This document shows, piece by piece, positions 27,757-35,948 of a stretch of 64,000 nucleotides of DNA. Positions within the stretch are counted from its first letter, which is position 1. Each line of letters opens with the position of its first letter. The notes under the pieces are model-generated. The model saw only the letters and a program-made list of their open reading frames with translations. It searched no databases and was not told the DNA's origin. The stretch is from CBDBND01 sp965262665 (GTDB lineage Bacteria > Pseudomonadota > Alphaproteobacteria > Rhodospirillales > Rhodospirillaceae). Position numbers and translations under genes: made by a program. The stretch is from assembly GCA_965262665.1 (NCBI GenBank), contig CBDHFR010000004.1, positions 1,302,001 through 1,366,000 of the forward strand. Direction: 5' to 3'.

Positions 27757-28881
27757 TCAGCGCCGTGTGGCCGGCTCCAGACGTGTGCTCGGCTCCAGTC
27801 GTCCGACCCAATGCATCCGTTCTCCCTTGCGGTCCACCAATGGGTCGACCCTGAAGTATTTCCTGAGCGAGGCCGCCCAGCTTAGACGCCACGGCTTGCC
27901 ACGGCGTTTCTGCCCCAGCAAAGCGAACACGATGTCGTGCGTGCGGGCCTTGGTGCGTGGGGCCAGCAGCCCGAAGTAGCGGATGGCGTGGCGGTAACGG
28001 TCGGGCACGTGATCGGCCAACGTGGCCACGAAGCCAGCCGTCGTGTACTGGGTGATGACCATTTGTTTCGTCTTCGTATCTTTCGTCAAGAAATGTATTT
28101 CGTGACGGTCAAACTTCCTGAACCGGTGCTGTGCGATGGGGGGATGGCGGACGTAGCGGCCCGCGTAGCCGAGGAACTGTTTCTTGCCCTGGAACCGTTT
28201 GATGTGGGTATTCCACCACCGTTCCTGTTGCCGGTGCAGGAGATCCGCGAGTTGGCCCGCGCTCTGGCCGGTCTCCAGGATACCCCTGCGATACGCTTCT
28301 CTTAAGTAGTCCACCACGGCGTCGCGCCACAGGAGCATTAATGCCTTGCGGTCGAGCGGGGCCTTCCGCCAAGCCGTGCCATCGGCATCGAGCCCGGTTT
28401 GGGAGACGAGCACGTGCAGGTGACAATTGAAGTTCAGGTGGCGACCAAACGTGTGTGGAATCACCAGGATCATCAGCCGCACGCCGTATGTCCGCCAGGC
28501 CAAACGTTCGATGATCTTGGCCCCGAGGGCCGGCAGGTCATGGAGCAGGTGGCGGTTGTTCCGGAACAGGGGCCAGAGCACATCCGGCATGGTGAGGGTG
28601 ACGTGGGTATAGGATGTGTCGGGGAGTTCCCGCCATTGGTCGCGCTGCCAGAGCGTCGTCGCCCGGTGGCCGCAACTTGGACAGGCGCGGGACTTGCACG
28701 TGTGGGGGACCACCCGGGTCTCATTGGCGGAGGCGAACACCTCGGCGCCCAGGGCGGCGGTGCCACAGGCCAACACCTTGCGGAACGCCTCCCGCACGGC
28801 GGGCCGCATCTGCTCATTGTCCCAATCGGCCCGTGCCAGGGTAAGGATGTGCTTGAGCCGCAGCTTGGCCGGTTGCCTCAC
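27757..28881 (-). CDS. IS91-family HUH transposase
   Basis: A 374-residue protein with an N-terminal zinc-binding region (HTCKSRACPSCGHRATTLWQ), the HUH-type motif in FNCHLHVLVSQTG and the tyrosine region FLGYAGRYVRHPPIAQHR, which together define the rolling-circle transposases of IS91. The C-terminal end KGERMHWVGRLEPSTRLEPA includes a short internal repetition (RLEPSTRLEPATRR). It starts at GTG 28881, overlapping the ParB-like stop (GTGA). Confidence 0.88.
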   Translation of the reverse strand: MRQPAKLRLKHILTLARADWDNEQMRPAVREAFRKVLACGTAALGAEVFASANETRVVPHTCKSRACPSCGHRATTLWQRDQWRELPDTSYTHVTLTMPDVLWPLFRNNRHLLHDLPALGAKIIERLAWRTYGVRLMILVIPHTFGRHLNFNCHLHVLVSQTGLDADGTAWRKAPLDRKALMLLWRDAVVDYLREAYRRGILETGQSAGQLADLLHRQQERWWNTHIKRFQGKKQFLGYAGRYVRHPPIAQHRFRKFDRHEIHFLTKDTKTKQMVITQYTTAGFVATLADHVPDRYRHAIRYFGLLAPRTKARTHDIVFALLGQKRRGKPWRLSWAASLRKYFRVDPLVDRKGERMHWVGRLEPSTRLEPATRR

Positions 28882-29609
28882 GGGCCCTTCTCCCCCAGCA
28901 CAGGATCATACAGGTCGCGGGTCACTACGATTGCGGGCCCGGGGAGTTCGGTTACGAGCAGCGTTGCGTTCTCCAGTGCGCCCCGTGGTGGGCAGGCCAG
29001 CCGTGCGGCGAACTGTTCGATCGATAAGGCGTTGTCCCGCCGGGGGCCGTGTTTGCGAAGCATATTGCGGATGGTGTGTTTGATGTCTTTGCCGGTAAGG
29101 AATTTGTTGAGTTCTTGGTTTTGCCGGTTCGGTGGCAGGTCACGCCATTGCCACGCCCGATGAATCTTCACCTCCCCCCGGCGCAGGGCGGCGCGCACCG
29201 CCGGGGCGGCGGTCTTCAGCAGCTGTTTGACCTTGGTCACATTCCCGGCACCCACGCCGGCGGCGCGTGCGAGCTCCGCCCGGACGTCAATCGCATGGCC
29301 TTTCGTCAACTTTGACGAAAGTGTCCCCGTGCCCCCCTGGCGCTGGCGTTCCCGGGCGCGGGCACGCCAATGGGGCTCCAGGGCCAGCGCCATCACGATC
29401 CGGCAAAAATCGTTCAGCCGCTCCGAGCGGCGATGCTGTTCCAGCATGAACGTGAGGGCCTCTTCGCCGGTCAGGTCATACTCGATGCAGGGCAGGCTTG
29501 GCCGGCCCTGCTGGCGGGCCACCGCCCACCGCTCATGGCCCTCGAGGATCAGCCCGTCCCGGGTCGTCAGCAGCGGCTCGATGATGGGGGTGCCCGAGAC
29601 GGCCCCCAT
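28878..29609 (-). CDS. ParB-N-domain protein of the IS91-like element
   Basis: About 243 residues. An N-terminal ParB/sulfiredoxin-like domain is seen: IIEPLLTTRDGLILEGHERW, AVARQQGRPSLPCIEYDL, then a helical part with an HTH (ELARAAGVGAGNVTKVKQLL). The frame is open to 29693 through the inverted end; ATG 29609 is preferred. Translation is coupled to the transposase gene, so it probably works in transposition or in control of it rather than in plasmid partition (inference). Confidence 0.75.
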   Translation of the reverse strand: MGAVSGTPIIEPLLTTRDGLILEGHERWAVARQQGRPSLPCIEYDLTGEEALTFMLEQHRRSERLNDFCRIVMALALEPHWRARARERQRQGGTGTLSSKLTKGHAIDVRAELARAAGVGAGNVTKVKQLLKTAAPAVRAALRRGEVKIHRAWQWRDLPPNRQNQELNKFLTGKDIKHTIRNMLRKHGPRRDNALSIEQFAARLACPPRGALENATLLVTELPGPAIVVTRDLYDPVLGEKGP

Positions 29610-29693
29610 GCACGCCGCTCCAAAGGGATGGGGTGACCCGATAAAACATCGAGACCACCAGAAATCGATTTTTGATTTTCCTATAGATACCAA

Positions 29694-29724
29694 GCGGAGG
29701 GGTTTTTACTGAAGGGATAGGTTC
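29694..29724 (-). repeat. Half copy of the palindromic repeat
   Basis: GCGGAGGGGTTTTTACTGAA followed by GGGATAGGTT matches one arm of the 26569 repeat. It lies immediately outside the IS91-like element and supplies the last codons of the next gene. Confidence 0.5.
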
Positions 29725-30521
29725 TCGCAGCCCCAGTCGGTCAGCGTGGTGCGCGGTGGGCAGACGTCGCTGTAAATGCCCATGGTCATGCCAACATGGG
29801 CGTCAGACTCCACTTGGTCCAAGGTCCAGGCGGCAAAGTCCGCATAAGTGACGATGGTGCGTTTGGGCGTGAGCACGGCGCGGCCTTGTTTAGACTCAAC
29901 GATTTTGATGTTGTGACGCGCCGGCTCTTCGACCAGAAAGCCAGGGCGCAGAATGACGTGTTCCAAACCGCCGACCCGGACGATGGCTTCCATGTCACGT
30001 TCGTCCTGATAGACGGTGCGCATGCTCCACAGATATTTCTCGTAGGGCGTGGCGGTGTCTGGCGGCGGTCCTTCGGTGGCGACAATCTCCGCCAGGGAGG
30101 AACTGGCGACAATGAGGCGTTTGTTGCCCTTGCGTTTCATAGCTTCGATGATGTTGGCGGTGCCCTGGGAGTTGAGATCGGTGGGGCCATAGTCCTCTTC
30201 CACCACCGCGGCCGGGCCGACCATGGAGATGACCACTTCATCACCGGTGAGCGCCTCTTCCAAAGAGGCGAGGTCATAGACATCCGCTTTTTTGACGGTG
30301 AGCCGTTCGTGTTCGAAAGCCACCGCCTCCGGGCGCCGCGCCAATCCAACAACCGTATACCCGCGATCCAAGGCTTGAGGGATCAACTGCTTCGCTGTGC
30401 GGGAGGTGGCGCCGATCAAGACGATAGTGGGTTTATCCTGGGCGAGGGTTTCAACGGGCTTCCAAACCGCTCCGACTAAAATTGCGGCTGCGGCCAATAA
30501 GCGCACAACACCTAAGGCCAT
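29706..30521 (-). CDS. NAD(P)-binding epimerase/reductase-like protein with leader
   Basis: A 271-residue atypical short-chain dehydrogenase (NAD(P)H-binding domain). After a hydrophobic N-terminal leader (LLAAAAILVGAVWKPVETLA) it shows TIVLIGATSRTAKQLIPQAL, the dinucleotide-binding GxxxxxG pattern, then GDEVVISMVGPAAVVEEDY and RLIVASSSLAEIVA. No YxxxK pair is obvious at the usual place, so it may be a reductase of the NmrA-like type. A signal-like leader on a Rossmann enzyme is odd and parallels other proteins in this window. The last codons derive from the repeat arm. Confidence 0.78.
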   Translation of the reverse strand: MALGVVRLLAAAAILVGAVWKPVETLAQDKPTIVLIGATSRTAKQLIPQALDRGYTVVGLARRPEAVAFEHERLTVKKADVYDLASLEEALTGDEVVISMVGPAAVVEEDYGPTDLNSQGTANIIEAMKRKGNKRLIVASSSLAEIVATEGPPPDTATPYEKYLWSMRTVYQDERDMEAIVRVGGLEHVILRPGFLVEEPARHNIKIVESKQGRAVLTPKRTIVTYADFAAWTLDQVESDAHVGMTMGIYSDVCPPRTTLTDWGCENLSLQ

Positions 30522-30637
30522 AACTCTCTTCCCTTAAATGGATTAGGCACCCTTTCATCCTGTCACGTCGCGGGTGCGAGTCAACGAAAGTGGACGTTAC
30601 GCAAAATTATCGGTGCGTTTGACAGAAAGTTTGAGGG

Positions 30638-30722
30638 GGTGCCCTTCCGAAAAGCGCATCCACACATGGTTATGAGTGCGCCAAAGCCGTTTCAATCGGA
30701 TGAGGTTTTCGCAAGGGACATC
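30638..30722 (-). repeat. Palindromic repeat, diverged copy
   Basis: Arms GTGCCCTTCCGAAAAGCGC and, from the other end, GATGTCCCTTGCGAAAAC, with a diverged core. The right arm ends at the point where the HsdS fragment begins. Confidence 0.6.
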
Positions 30723-30963
30723 GCGGCGGAGAAAGCGCGGTTGGTTGGGAAAGGGGTTGTCAAGAGATCTCAGCCGTTTATCCCCGTTGTTCAGGAGGAA
30801 CAACCCTTTGCATTGCCTATCTCTTGGGAATGGGTCTCTTCCACTTACCCTACCTATTGGGGTTTCAGACCGTGGAAAAAAGATCAAGACCAGGGACGTA
30901 CTAGAAGTTGGTGCATTCCCTGTCGTGGATCAAGGACAGATCTTGGTACGCGGCTACTGCGAT
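30718..30963 (+). pseudogene. Type I restriction specificity subunit (HsdS) fragment
   Basis: The first frame reads DIAAEKARLVGKGVVKRSQP, then EEQPFALPISWEWVSS, which is the central conserved helix and start of a target-recognition domain of HsdS. After a frame change near 30840, IKTRDVLEVGAFPVVDQGQI and LVRGYCDDARKV give the next conserved block. The gene is cut by the palindromic repeat on the left and by an IS630 piece on the right. Confidence 0.72.
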
Positions 30964-31269
30964 GACGCCCGCAAGGTACCCGAACTCGACCCCGGAGACA
31001 GCGTCGTCATGGCCAACCTGCCCGCCCACAAGGTCGCTGGCATCCGCCAGGCCATCGAAGCCGCCGGCGCAACCCTGCTGTATCTGCCGCCCTACAGTCC
31101 CGACTGCAACCCGATCGAGATGGCCTTCGCCAAACTCAAGGCGCTCCTGAGAAAGGCCGCCGCCAGAACCGTCGACGACCTGTGGGACGCCATTGCCGAC
31201 GCCATCGACGCCTTCACCTCAACCGAATGCGAAAACTACTTCGCCGCCGCCGGATATGATCGGGACTAA
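30964..31269 (+). pseudogene. IS630-family transposase, C-terminal fragment
   Basis: The last hundred residues of an IS630 transposase: GDSVVMANLPAHKVAGIRQ, YLPPYSPDCNPIEMAFAKLK with the catalytic glutamate, and ECENYFAAAGYDRD. The usual aspartate in VVMDNLPAHK is replaced by alanine. The IS end follows with TTGAATCTGCTCTA at about 31270-31284. Confidence 0.85.
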
Positions 31270-31372
31270 ATTGAATCTGCTCTAGTCACCGGCCAGTGGT
31301 CAATTGGACTCCCATTGGTATTCCTCCCACAGAACAACGGTCTAGGGTGCGCCCCACCATTGGGAGGGACAC

Positions 31373-32476
31373 ATGCTGACATCGAATTTCGTAAACGACC
31401 TGGTTACCAACCGCCGTGGCGTATTGAAGGGCCTTGGCGCGGCCACTTTCGGCGGATTGGGTGCCGGTTTGGTGTCAACTTCAGCGCAGGCCGCCATCAC
31501 TAACCGTCCCGGTGGTCTGGATTACGCCGACCCCAAGGACAACCTGTGGGCTTTCGGTAAAATCTGGGCCGGCTACGACGAACCGATGATCGGCGGGTTC
31601 TATGGTTTGATGTACGCCCGCATCGGCAACAATCGCATGATCCCGTTGTTCGGCTATGAGGGCACGGGCTGTTTACAGACTCAGTGGGACCCGGAGGGCT
31701 TCCTCAACATTAAGTCACGGGAGACGGGGTACTTTACTGACCTCCGCACCGGTGACGTGCTGGAGACCTGGGACAATCCCTTCACCGGCGAGACTGTCGA
31801 GGTCTATCACTTCTACAACAACGTTCTCGGCGGACGGCTGGGCACGCAAATTCCCAAGTTTGTCATGGGTGAAGTGGGAGACGCGCCGACACTGATGAAC
31901 GAAGGCACGGTGTTCCCTGATGAGAATGGCGAGTATCCGTTCATTCTGCCGTTTGATCAGTTTGGCAACGACATGCTGTTGTCGTGGGATTACACCCACG
32001 ACTACACCAACCCGGTGAGTCCGGAAGGCTGGCCTAAATCCTCCACCGGCGCGACTATCACACCATCGGAACATTTCATTTTTTATGTGGACCGCGATGA
32101 GCTGGAAGACCGCAGCATTCCCGCGTCGCGCTTCCGCGGCGGCTTCTCGCGCCAATGCAACTGGTGGCCTTGGATGAAAATGGGCGGTAGCGAATACCAG
32201 GACGGCATCATCTTCGGGCGCATGTTCAGCCAGAAGGGATTGCCGGGCACCCAATCGGTCCGGCCCAAGGTGCTGGCCTACATCGAAAAGTATGCCCCTG
32301 AGTTTCTCACCCTTCCCGATGACTGGCCGATCCGCAACGACCGGGTCGGTACCTGGGAGAGCTACCGCCAGGACATCCCGCCGGAAAACCCCGACTTTGA
32401 GTGGACCGACCGGCGCAAGGACGACGTCATCGCCCCACCCACGGGCCAGGCCGCCAACGTGAGCGCGGGCTTCTAG
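31373..32476 (+). CDS. DUF1838-family protein with twin-arginine leader
   Basis: A 367-residue protein of the DUF1838 family, whose function is unknown. The N-terminus is a Tat-type leader (NRRGVLKGLGAATFGGLGAG, then a small-residue region ending TSAQAA). The mature part has DPKDNLWAFGKIWAGYDEP, VYHFYNNVLGGRLGTQIPKF and WWPWMKMGGSEYQDGIIFGR, typical of the family. The stop codon lies at the very edge of the solitary IS91-like end, but the protein looks complete. AGGGAC precedes the ATG. Confidence 0.82.
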   Translation: MLTSNFVNDLVTNRRGVLKGLGAATFGGLGAGLVSTSAQAAITNRPGGLDYADPKDNLWAFGKIWAGYDEPMIGGFYGLMYARIGNNRMIPLFGYEGTGCLQTQWDPEGFLNIKSRETGYFTDLRTGDVLETWDNPFTGETVEVYHFYNNVLGGRLGTQIPKFVMGEVGDAPTLMNEGTVFPDENGEYPFILPFDQFGNDMLLSWDYTHDYTNPVSPEGWPKSSTGATITPSEHFIFYVDRDELEDRSIPASRFRGGFSRQCNWWPWMKMGGSEYQDGIIFGRMFSQKGLPGTQSVRPKVLAYIEKYAPEFLTLPDDWPIRNDRVGTWESYRQDIPPENPDFEWTDRRKDDVIAPPTGQAANVSAGF

Positions 32477-32694
32477 ATCTATAGGAAAATCAAAATCGGT
32501 TTCCGGTGGTGTAGACGCTCTATCGGGTCACCCCATCCCTTTGGAGTGGCGTGCATGGGAGACGTCTCGGGAATCCTATAGGGGTTCCGGCCGTATTGAT
32601 TGGGGAGCGTAGTGAAACTTCTCTGGTGGTAGGCGGCGGACCGTGTGTGCCCGCCACCGTCCCGGCGTCATTCAGCGCCGTGTGCTCGGCTCCA
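32477..32694 (+). repeat. Solitary end of the IS91-like/ParB element
   Basis: It begins with ATCTATAGGAAAATCAAAAT and follows the transposase-side end at 27503 for roughly 200 bp (shared GTTCCGGCC, TATTGATTGGGG, TGAAACTTCTCTGGTGG). No transposase gene follows. It is either a truncated copy or the product of one-ended transposition. Confidence 0.7.
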
Positions 32695-32965
32695 CCCTTA
32701 ACAATCCCCCAACCTTGGCGGCCAACACCCGGAATATTTTTTCGGCGCCCGGGAATGCCGTGCTGCTTCCCGACCGTAACTACTCGGTCCAGGTGTCGGC
32801 GCCCGATGCCGCGTTCACCGAACGGTTTGTTATGGCGAAAACTCTGGGGCATGACCAGGAGGGGGCTGCAGGCTGGAGCATGTCCGACTCGGGGTACCGG
32901 TATGCGTCAACGGATGGCGGGATTACCTGGGCGTCTGGCATTGACGTACCCGGCGTACAGACCAT
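32695..32965 (+). pseudogene. Fragment of a secreted repeat-domain protein
   Basis: The frame reads NNPPTLAANTRNIFSAPGNA, VLLPDRNYSVQVSAPDAAF and EGAAGWSMSDSGYRYASTDG, a beta-sandwich repeat pattern found in large surface or secreted proteins (a start of the type ... TFSAP ... LLPNTTYSV ... AAGWSI). It is bounded by transposon pieces on both sides, so start and end are lost. Confidence 0.5.
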
Positions 32966-33471
32966 GAGAATATGGGCATCACGAGGTTGTGGTGCGCGGC
33001 TATGTGGAGACGGTTGTGATCTGCGCTGGCGGCGAGGAGATTGCCCGCCACCAACGGTCCTATCAACGTGAGGACATGGTCTTCGATCCGATGCACTATC
33101 TGCCCCTGCTGGAGAAGAAGATCGGTGCCTTTGATCAGGCTGCCCCATTGCAGGGATGGGCTTTGCCGGATGGCTTTGCCACTCTGCGTCGTCTCCTGGA
33201 AGCGCGCAAGGCCAAGGCGGGCAAGCGAGAGTATGTCCAGGTCCTGAGATTGCTTGAGACCTTTGAACCCGAGGTGGTGCACAAGGCCATCCGGGACGCC
33301 CTATATCTCGGCGCAATCGGCTACGACGCCGTCAAACACCTGGTGTTGTGCCGAATAGAGCGCCGGCCGCCCAAACTTGATCTGGATGTTTATCCTTACC
33401 TACCCAGGGCTACGGTCCACTCGACACGGCCAAGTGCTTACATGAGCTTGTTGGGGAGCAACGGGCAATGA
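32966..33471 (+). pseudogene. istA: IS21-family IstA, C-terminal fragment (copy 1)
   Basis: About 165 codons of the IstA C-terminus: HEVVVRGYVETVVICAGGEE, the linker REDMVFDPMHYLPLLEKKIG, then FEPEVVHKAIRDALYLGAIG. The catalytic core and N-terminal HTH are missing upstream. Its stop overlaps the istB start (ATGA). Confidence 0.82.
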
Positions 33472-33603
33472 GGGACACCCCTCAAGTCCTGCTCGGTCAT
33501 CATCTCAGGAAGCTGCGCCTGCCCACCTTTCTAGCGGAGTGGACTGGTACCGGTAAAATGGAGAGTGCCTTCTGTTAAAGTTTAAACTCAACAGGAGGCC
33601 CAT

Positions 33604-33879
33604 ATGGGTATCGGAAGAACTGAGGAATTTCGTTCTGAAGCCGTTCGGATTGCATTGACGAGCGGGCTATCACACAAGCAAGTTGCCGCCGATCTTGGCA
33701 TTGGTCTGTCTACATTAGGCAAGTGGATTACCAGTCATAAGCACACTGAGCTGCTGTCCGGCCCTCATAATGATAAAGACAAGGAATTGGCTCGCCTTTG
33801 CAAGGAGAACAGGACATTGCGTGAGGAGCGGGACATTTTAAAAAAAGCGACGGCCTTCTTCGCGAGCCAAAGCCGATGA
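33604..33879 (+). CDS. IS3 OrfA (helix-turn-helix), copy C
   Basis: Complete 91-residue OrfA, identical to copy B (TSHKHTE). Confidence 0.9.
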   Translation: MGIGRTEEFRSEAVRIALTSGLSHKQVAADLGIGLSTLGKWITSHKHTELLSGPHNDKDKELARLCKENRTLREERDILKKATAFFASQSR

Positions 33880-34466
33880 GGTTTCATTTCATCGCAAAGG
33901 AGAAGGCCAATTTTTCAATCTGCAGGATGTGCAAAGTCCTGAGGGTCAGTGAAAGCGGCTACTACGCTTGGGTGTCTCGCCCTGCCAGTCAGCGCCAACG
34001 CGACGACAGGGTCTATTTGGCCCATATTCGTGCCGAACATGCCCGTAATTATCGGGCCTATGGTCGCCAGCGAATGACTGATGAACTCAGGGATCAAGGC
34101 AGCGTCATTGGTGAACGCCGGGTCGGGCGGTTGATGCGGGAGAACGATATTCGCATCGTCAGAACTCATAAATTCAAACGCACGACAAACAGTAATCACA
34201 ACCACAACATAGCTCCCAACCTTCTGGATGGAGATTTTCAGGCCACGGGACCAAACCAGAAATGGGCCGGTGATATCAGCTATCTCTGGACGGCAGCGGG
34301 CTGGCTGTATCTTGCGGTGATCATCGATTTGTATTCACGCCGTGTCATTGGCTGGGCCGTCAGCGACAGGCTCAAACGGGATTTGCCGATCAAGGCCCTG
34401 AAAAGGGCCATTGCATTGCGACAACCGCCACCAGGGGTCATTCATCATTCTGATCGTGGCTCGCAG

Positions 34467-35948
34467 GGCGGGTTCAACCGGTCGTCGCAACACGTTCAGT
34501 TTGACTGGCCTGCAAGCACTGGTCCAGAGCTTCGGCGGGAGTTCTCCATCCGAGGGTCTTGCGGGGCCGTGTATTGAGCGCGTCAGCAACAACTGCGAGT
34601 ACGTCCGGACTGTGTGCGCTCAGATCGGTTCCTTTCGGGAAGTACTGTCGAAGCAATCCATTGGTGTTCTCGTTCGTTCCGCGTTGCCAAGGGCTGTGCG
34701 GTTCGCAGAAGTAGACGGGAAGGCCGGTTGCGATCCGCAGATCCGCATGCCTGGCCATCTCTGCTCCCTGGTCCCAGGTCAGCGAGCGGCGAAGCTGCGC
34801 TGGCAATGTCGTGATCGTCCGGGCGATGGCATCGCGAACCGCTTCAGCCCCATGCTCGCTCCAGCCGGCAAGCGCAGGCCCGTTCTTCACGCGCGGGACG
34901 GTGCCGTGGCCTTCCATTCGGGGAAGATGCAGCAGCATTGTGAACCGCGTGGCGCGTTCCACCAGAGTGCCGATCGCCGATCTGCCCAAGCCGATGATCA
35001 GGTCACCTTCCCAGTGTCCGGGTACGGCCCGATCAGCTGCTTCCGCCGATCGTTCACTGATCATGATCTCAGGCGTGACGAAGGATTTTCCCCGCCGGCG
35101 GCTACGTGCCCGAGGCACGCGCAGTGCCCTTCCCGTGCGAAGGCAGGCGGTCAGCTCACGACGGAGTGCGCCGCGGCCCTGTACGTAGAGCGCCTGATAG
35201 ATCGCCTCATGACTGATCCGCATCGCTTGATCCTCGGGCCCGTCCCCAGGATAGTCGATCCGAAGACGGTGCGCGATCTGCTCAGGACTCCAGGCCCTGG
35301 CCCATCGCCTGCGCTGCCGCGGCCCATGCCGACGACCGTTCCAGACGACGCGTGGCCCCTCGATCACCGTTCCATCCGGTGCCGAGATCCGACCCGCAAG
35401 CCGATCCTGCACATCGCGCCGCAGCGCCTCATTCGTTGCCAGCTTGGCTGGCTGCGGCCTTTTGGCGGATCGATCAGCATGCCACTGCGCCGTCGTTGCT
35501 CGGTAGTCCAGGCCACCGCTTCGGGTCGCCGCGTTGCGCCGCACCTCGCGGGAGATCGTCGACGGTGCTCGCTCCAGCCGGCAAGCAATATGACGTATGC
35601 CTCTTCCCTGAGCGCGCAGAAGAGCAATCTCCTCACGTTCCTCGAAAGACAGGTAACGTCCTGACAGCGGCTTGGCCGATTGCGATAAATGTGCTGGTGG
35701 CATGCCGCCCGACCTCCGGAACCACCTCGAGCCTACCGGAGGGGATACACCGGCATCTCGGGCCGCGTCCTCGCTCGAACGCCCCGTCGCAATCGCTGCC
35801 CAGAACCGAACAAGCTCCTCACGCCGTGCCGAGTCCGGTCGACCTGGCGAATGCAACTTGCTCCGTCCAGACCGATCCGACCGCCGTCTGCGTACCCGTC
35901 ATAGCAACCTCCTATGCCAGAGTGTTGCGACGACCGATTGAACCCGCC
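34467..35948 (-). mobile_element. IS30-family element (1482 bp)
   Basis: Ends GGCGGGTTCAACCGGTCGTC and, from the other side, GGCGGGTTCAATCGGTCGTC give inverted repeats of about 27 bp with one mismatch. The CAG triplet at 34464-34466 is repeated at 35949-35951. It is the youngest of three nested insertions at this place. Confidence 0.94.
34474..35856 (-). CDS. IS30-family transposase
   Basis: About 460 residues starting at a TTG (35856). HTH regions are LSFEEREEIALLRAQGRGIR and HIACRLERAPSTISREVRRN; the catalytic acidic residues appear in VPGHWEGDLIIGLGRSAIG, LTWDQGAEMARH and WQRGTNENTNGLLRQYFPKG. The frame is intact, so the element is probably active. Confidence 0.92.
   Translation of the reverse strand: MHSPGRPDSARREELVRFWAAIATGRSSEDAARDAGVSPPVGSRWFRRSGGMPPAHLSQSAKPLSGRYLSFEEREEIALLRAQGRGIRHIACRLERAPSTISREVRRNAATRSGGLDYRATTAQWHADRSAKRPQPAKLATNEALRRDVQDRLAGRISAPDGTVIEGPRVVWNGRRHGPRQRRRWARAWSPEQIAHRLRIDYPGDGPEDQAMRISHEAIYQALYVQGRGALRRELTACLRTGRALRVPRARSRRRGKSFVTPEIMISERSAEAADRAVPGHWEGDLIIGLGRSAIGTLVERATRFTMLLHLPRMEGHGTVPRVKNGPALAGWSEHGAEAVRDAIARTITTLPAQLRRSLTWDQGAEMARHADLRIATGLPVYFCEPHSPWQRGTNENTNGLLRQYFPKGTDLSAHSPDVLAVVADALNTRPRKTLGWRTPAEALDQCLQASQTERVATTG

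Larger units (their letters stand above)
27503..29688 (-). mobile_element. IS91-like/ParB element with roughly 100-bp inverted ends
   Basis: A 2186-bp unit bounded by ATCTATAGGAAAATCAAAAAT in both orientations, with similarity between the two ends continuing for about 100 bp (both contain CCCCATCCCTTTGGAGCGGC). It carries a ParB-like gene and an IS91-type transposase gene that overlap by four bases. No clear target duplication is seen. A solitary copy of the transposase-side end is at 32477-32694. IS91 elements normally lack inverted repeats, so the structure is unusual. Confidence 0.7.

Noticed and set aside
28399..29163. 254-codon plus-strand gene inside the IS91-like element
   Set aside because: It is antisense to the recognised transposase and ParB-like genes and has no similarity to known proteins.
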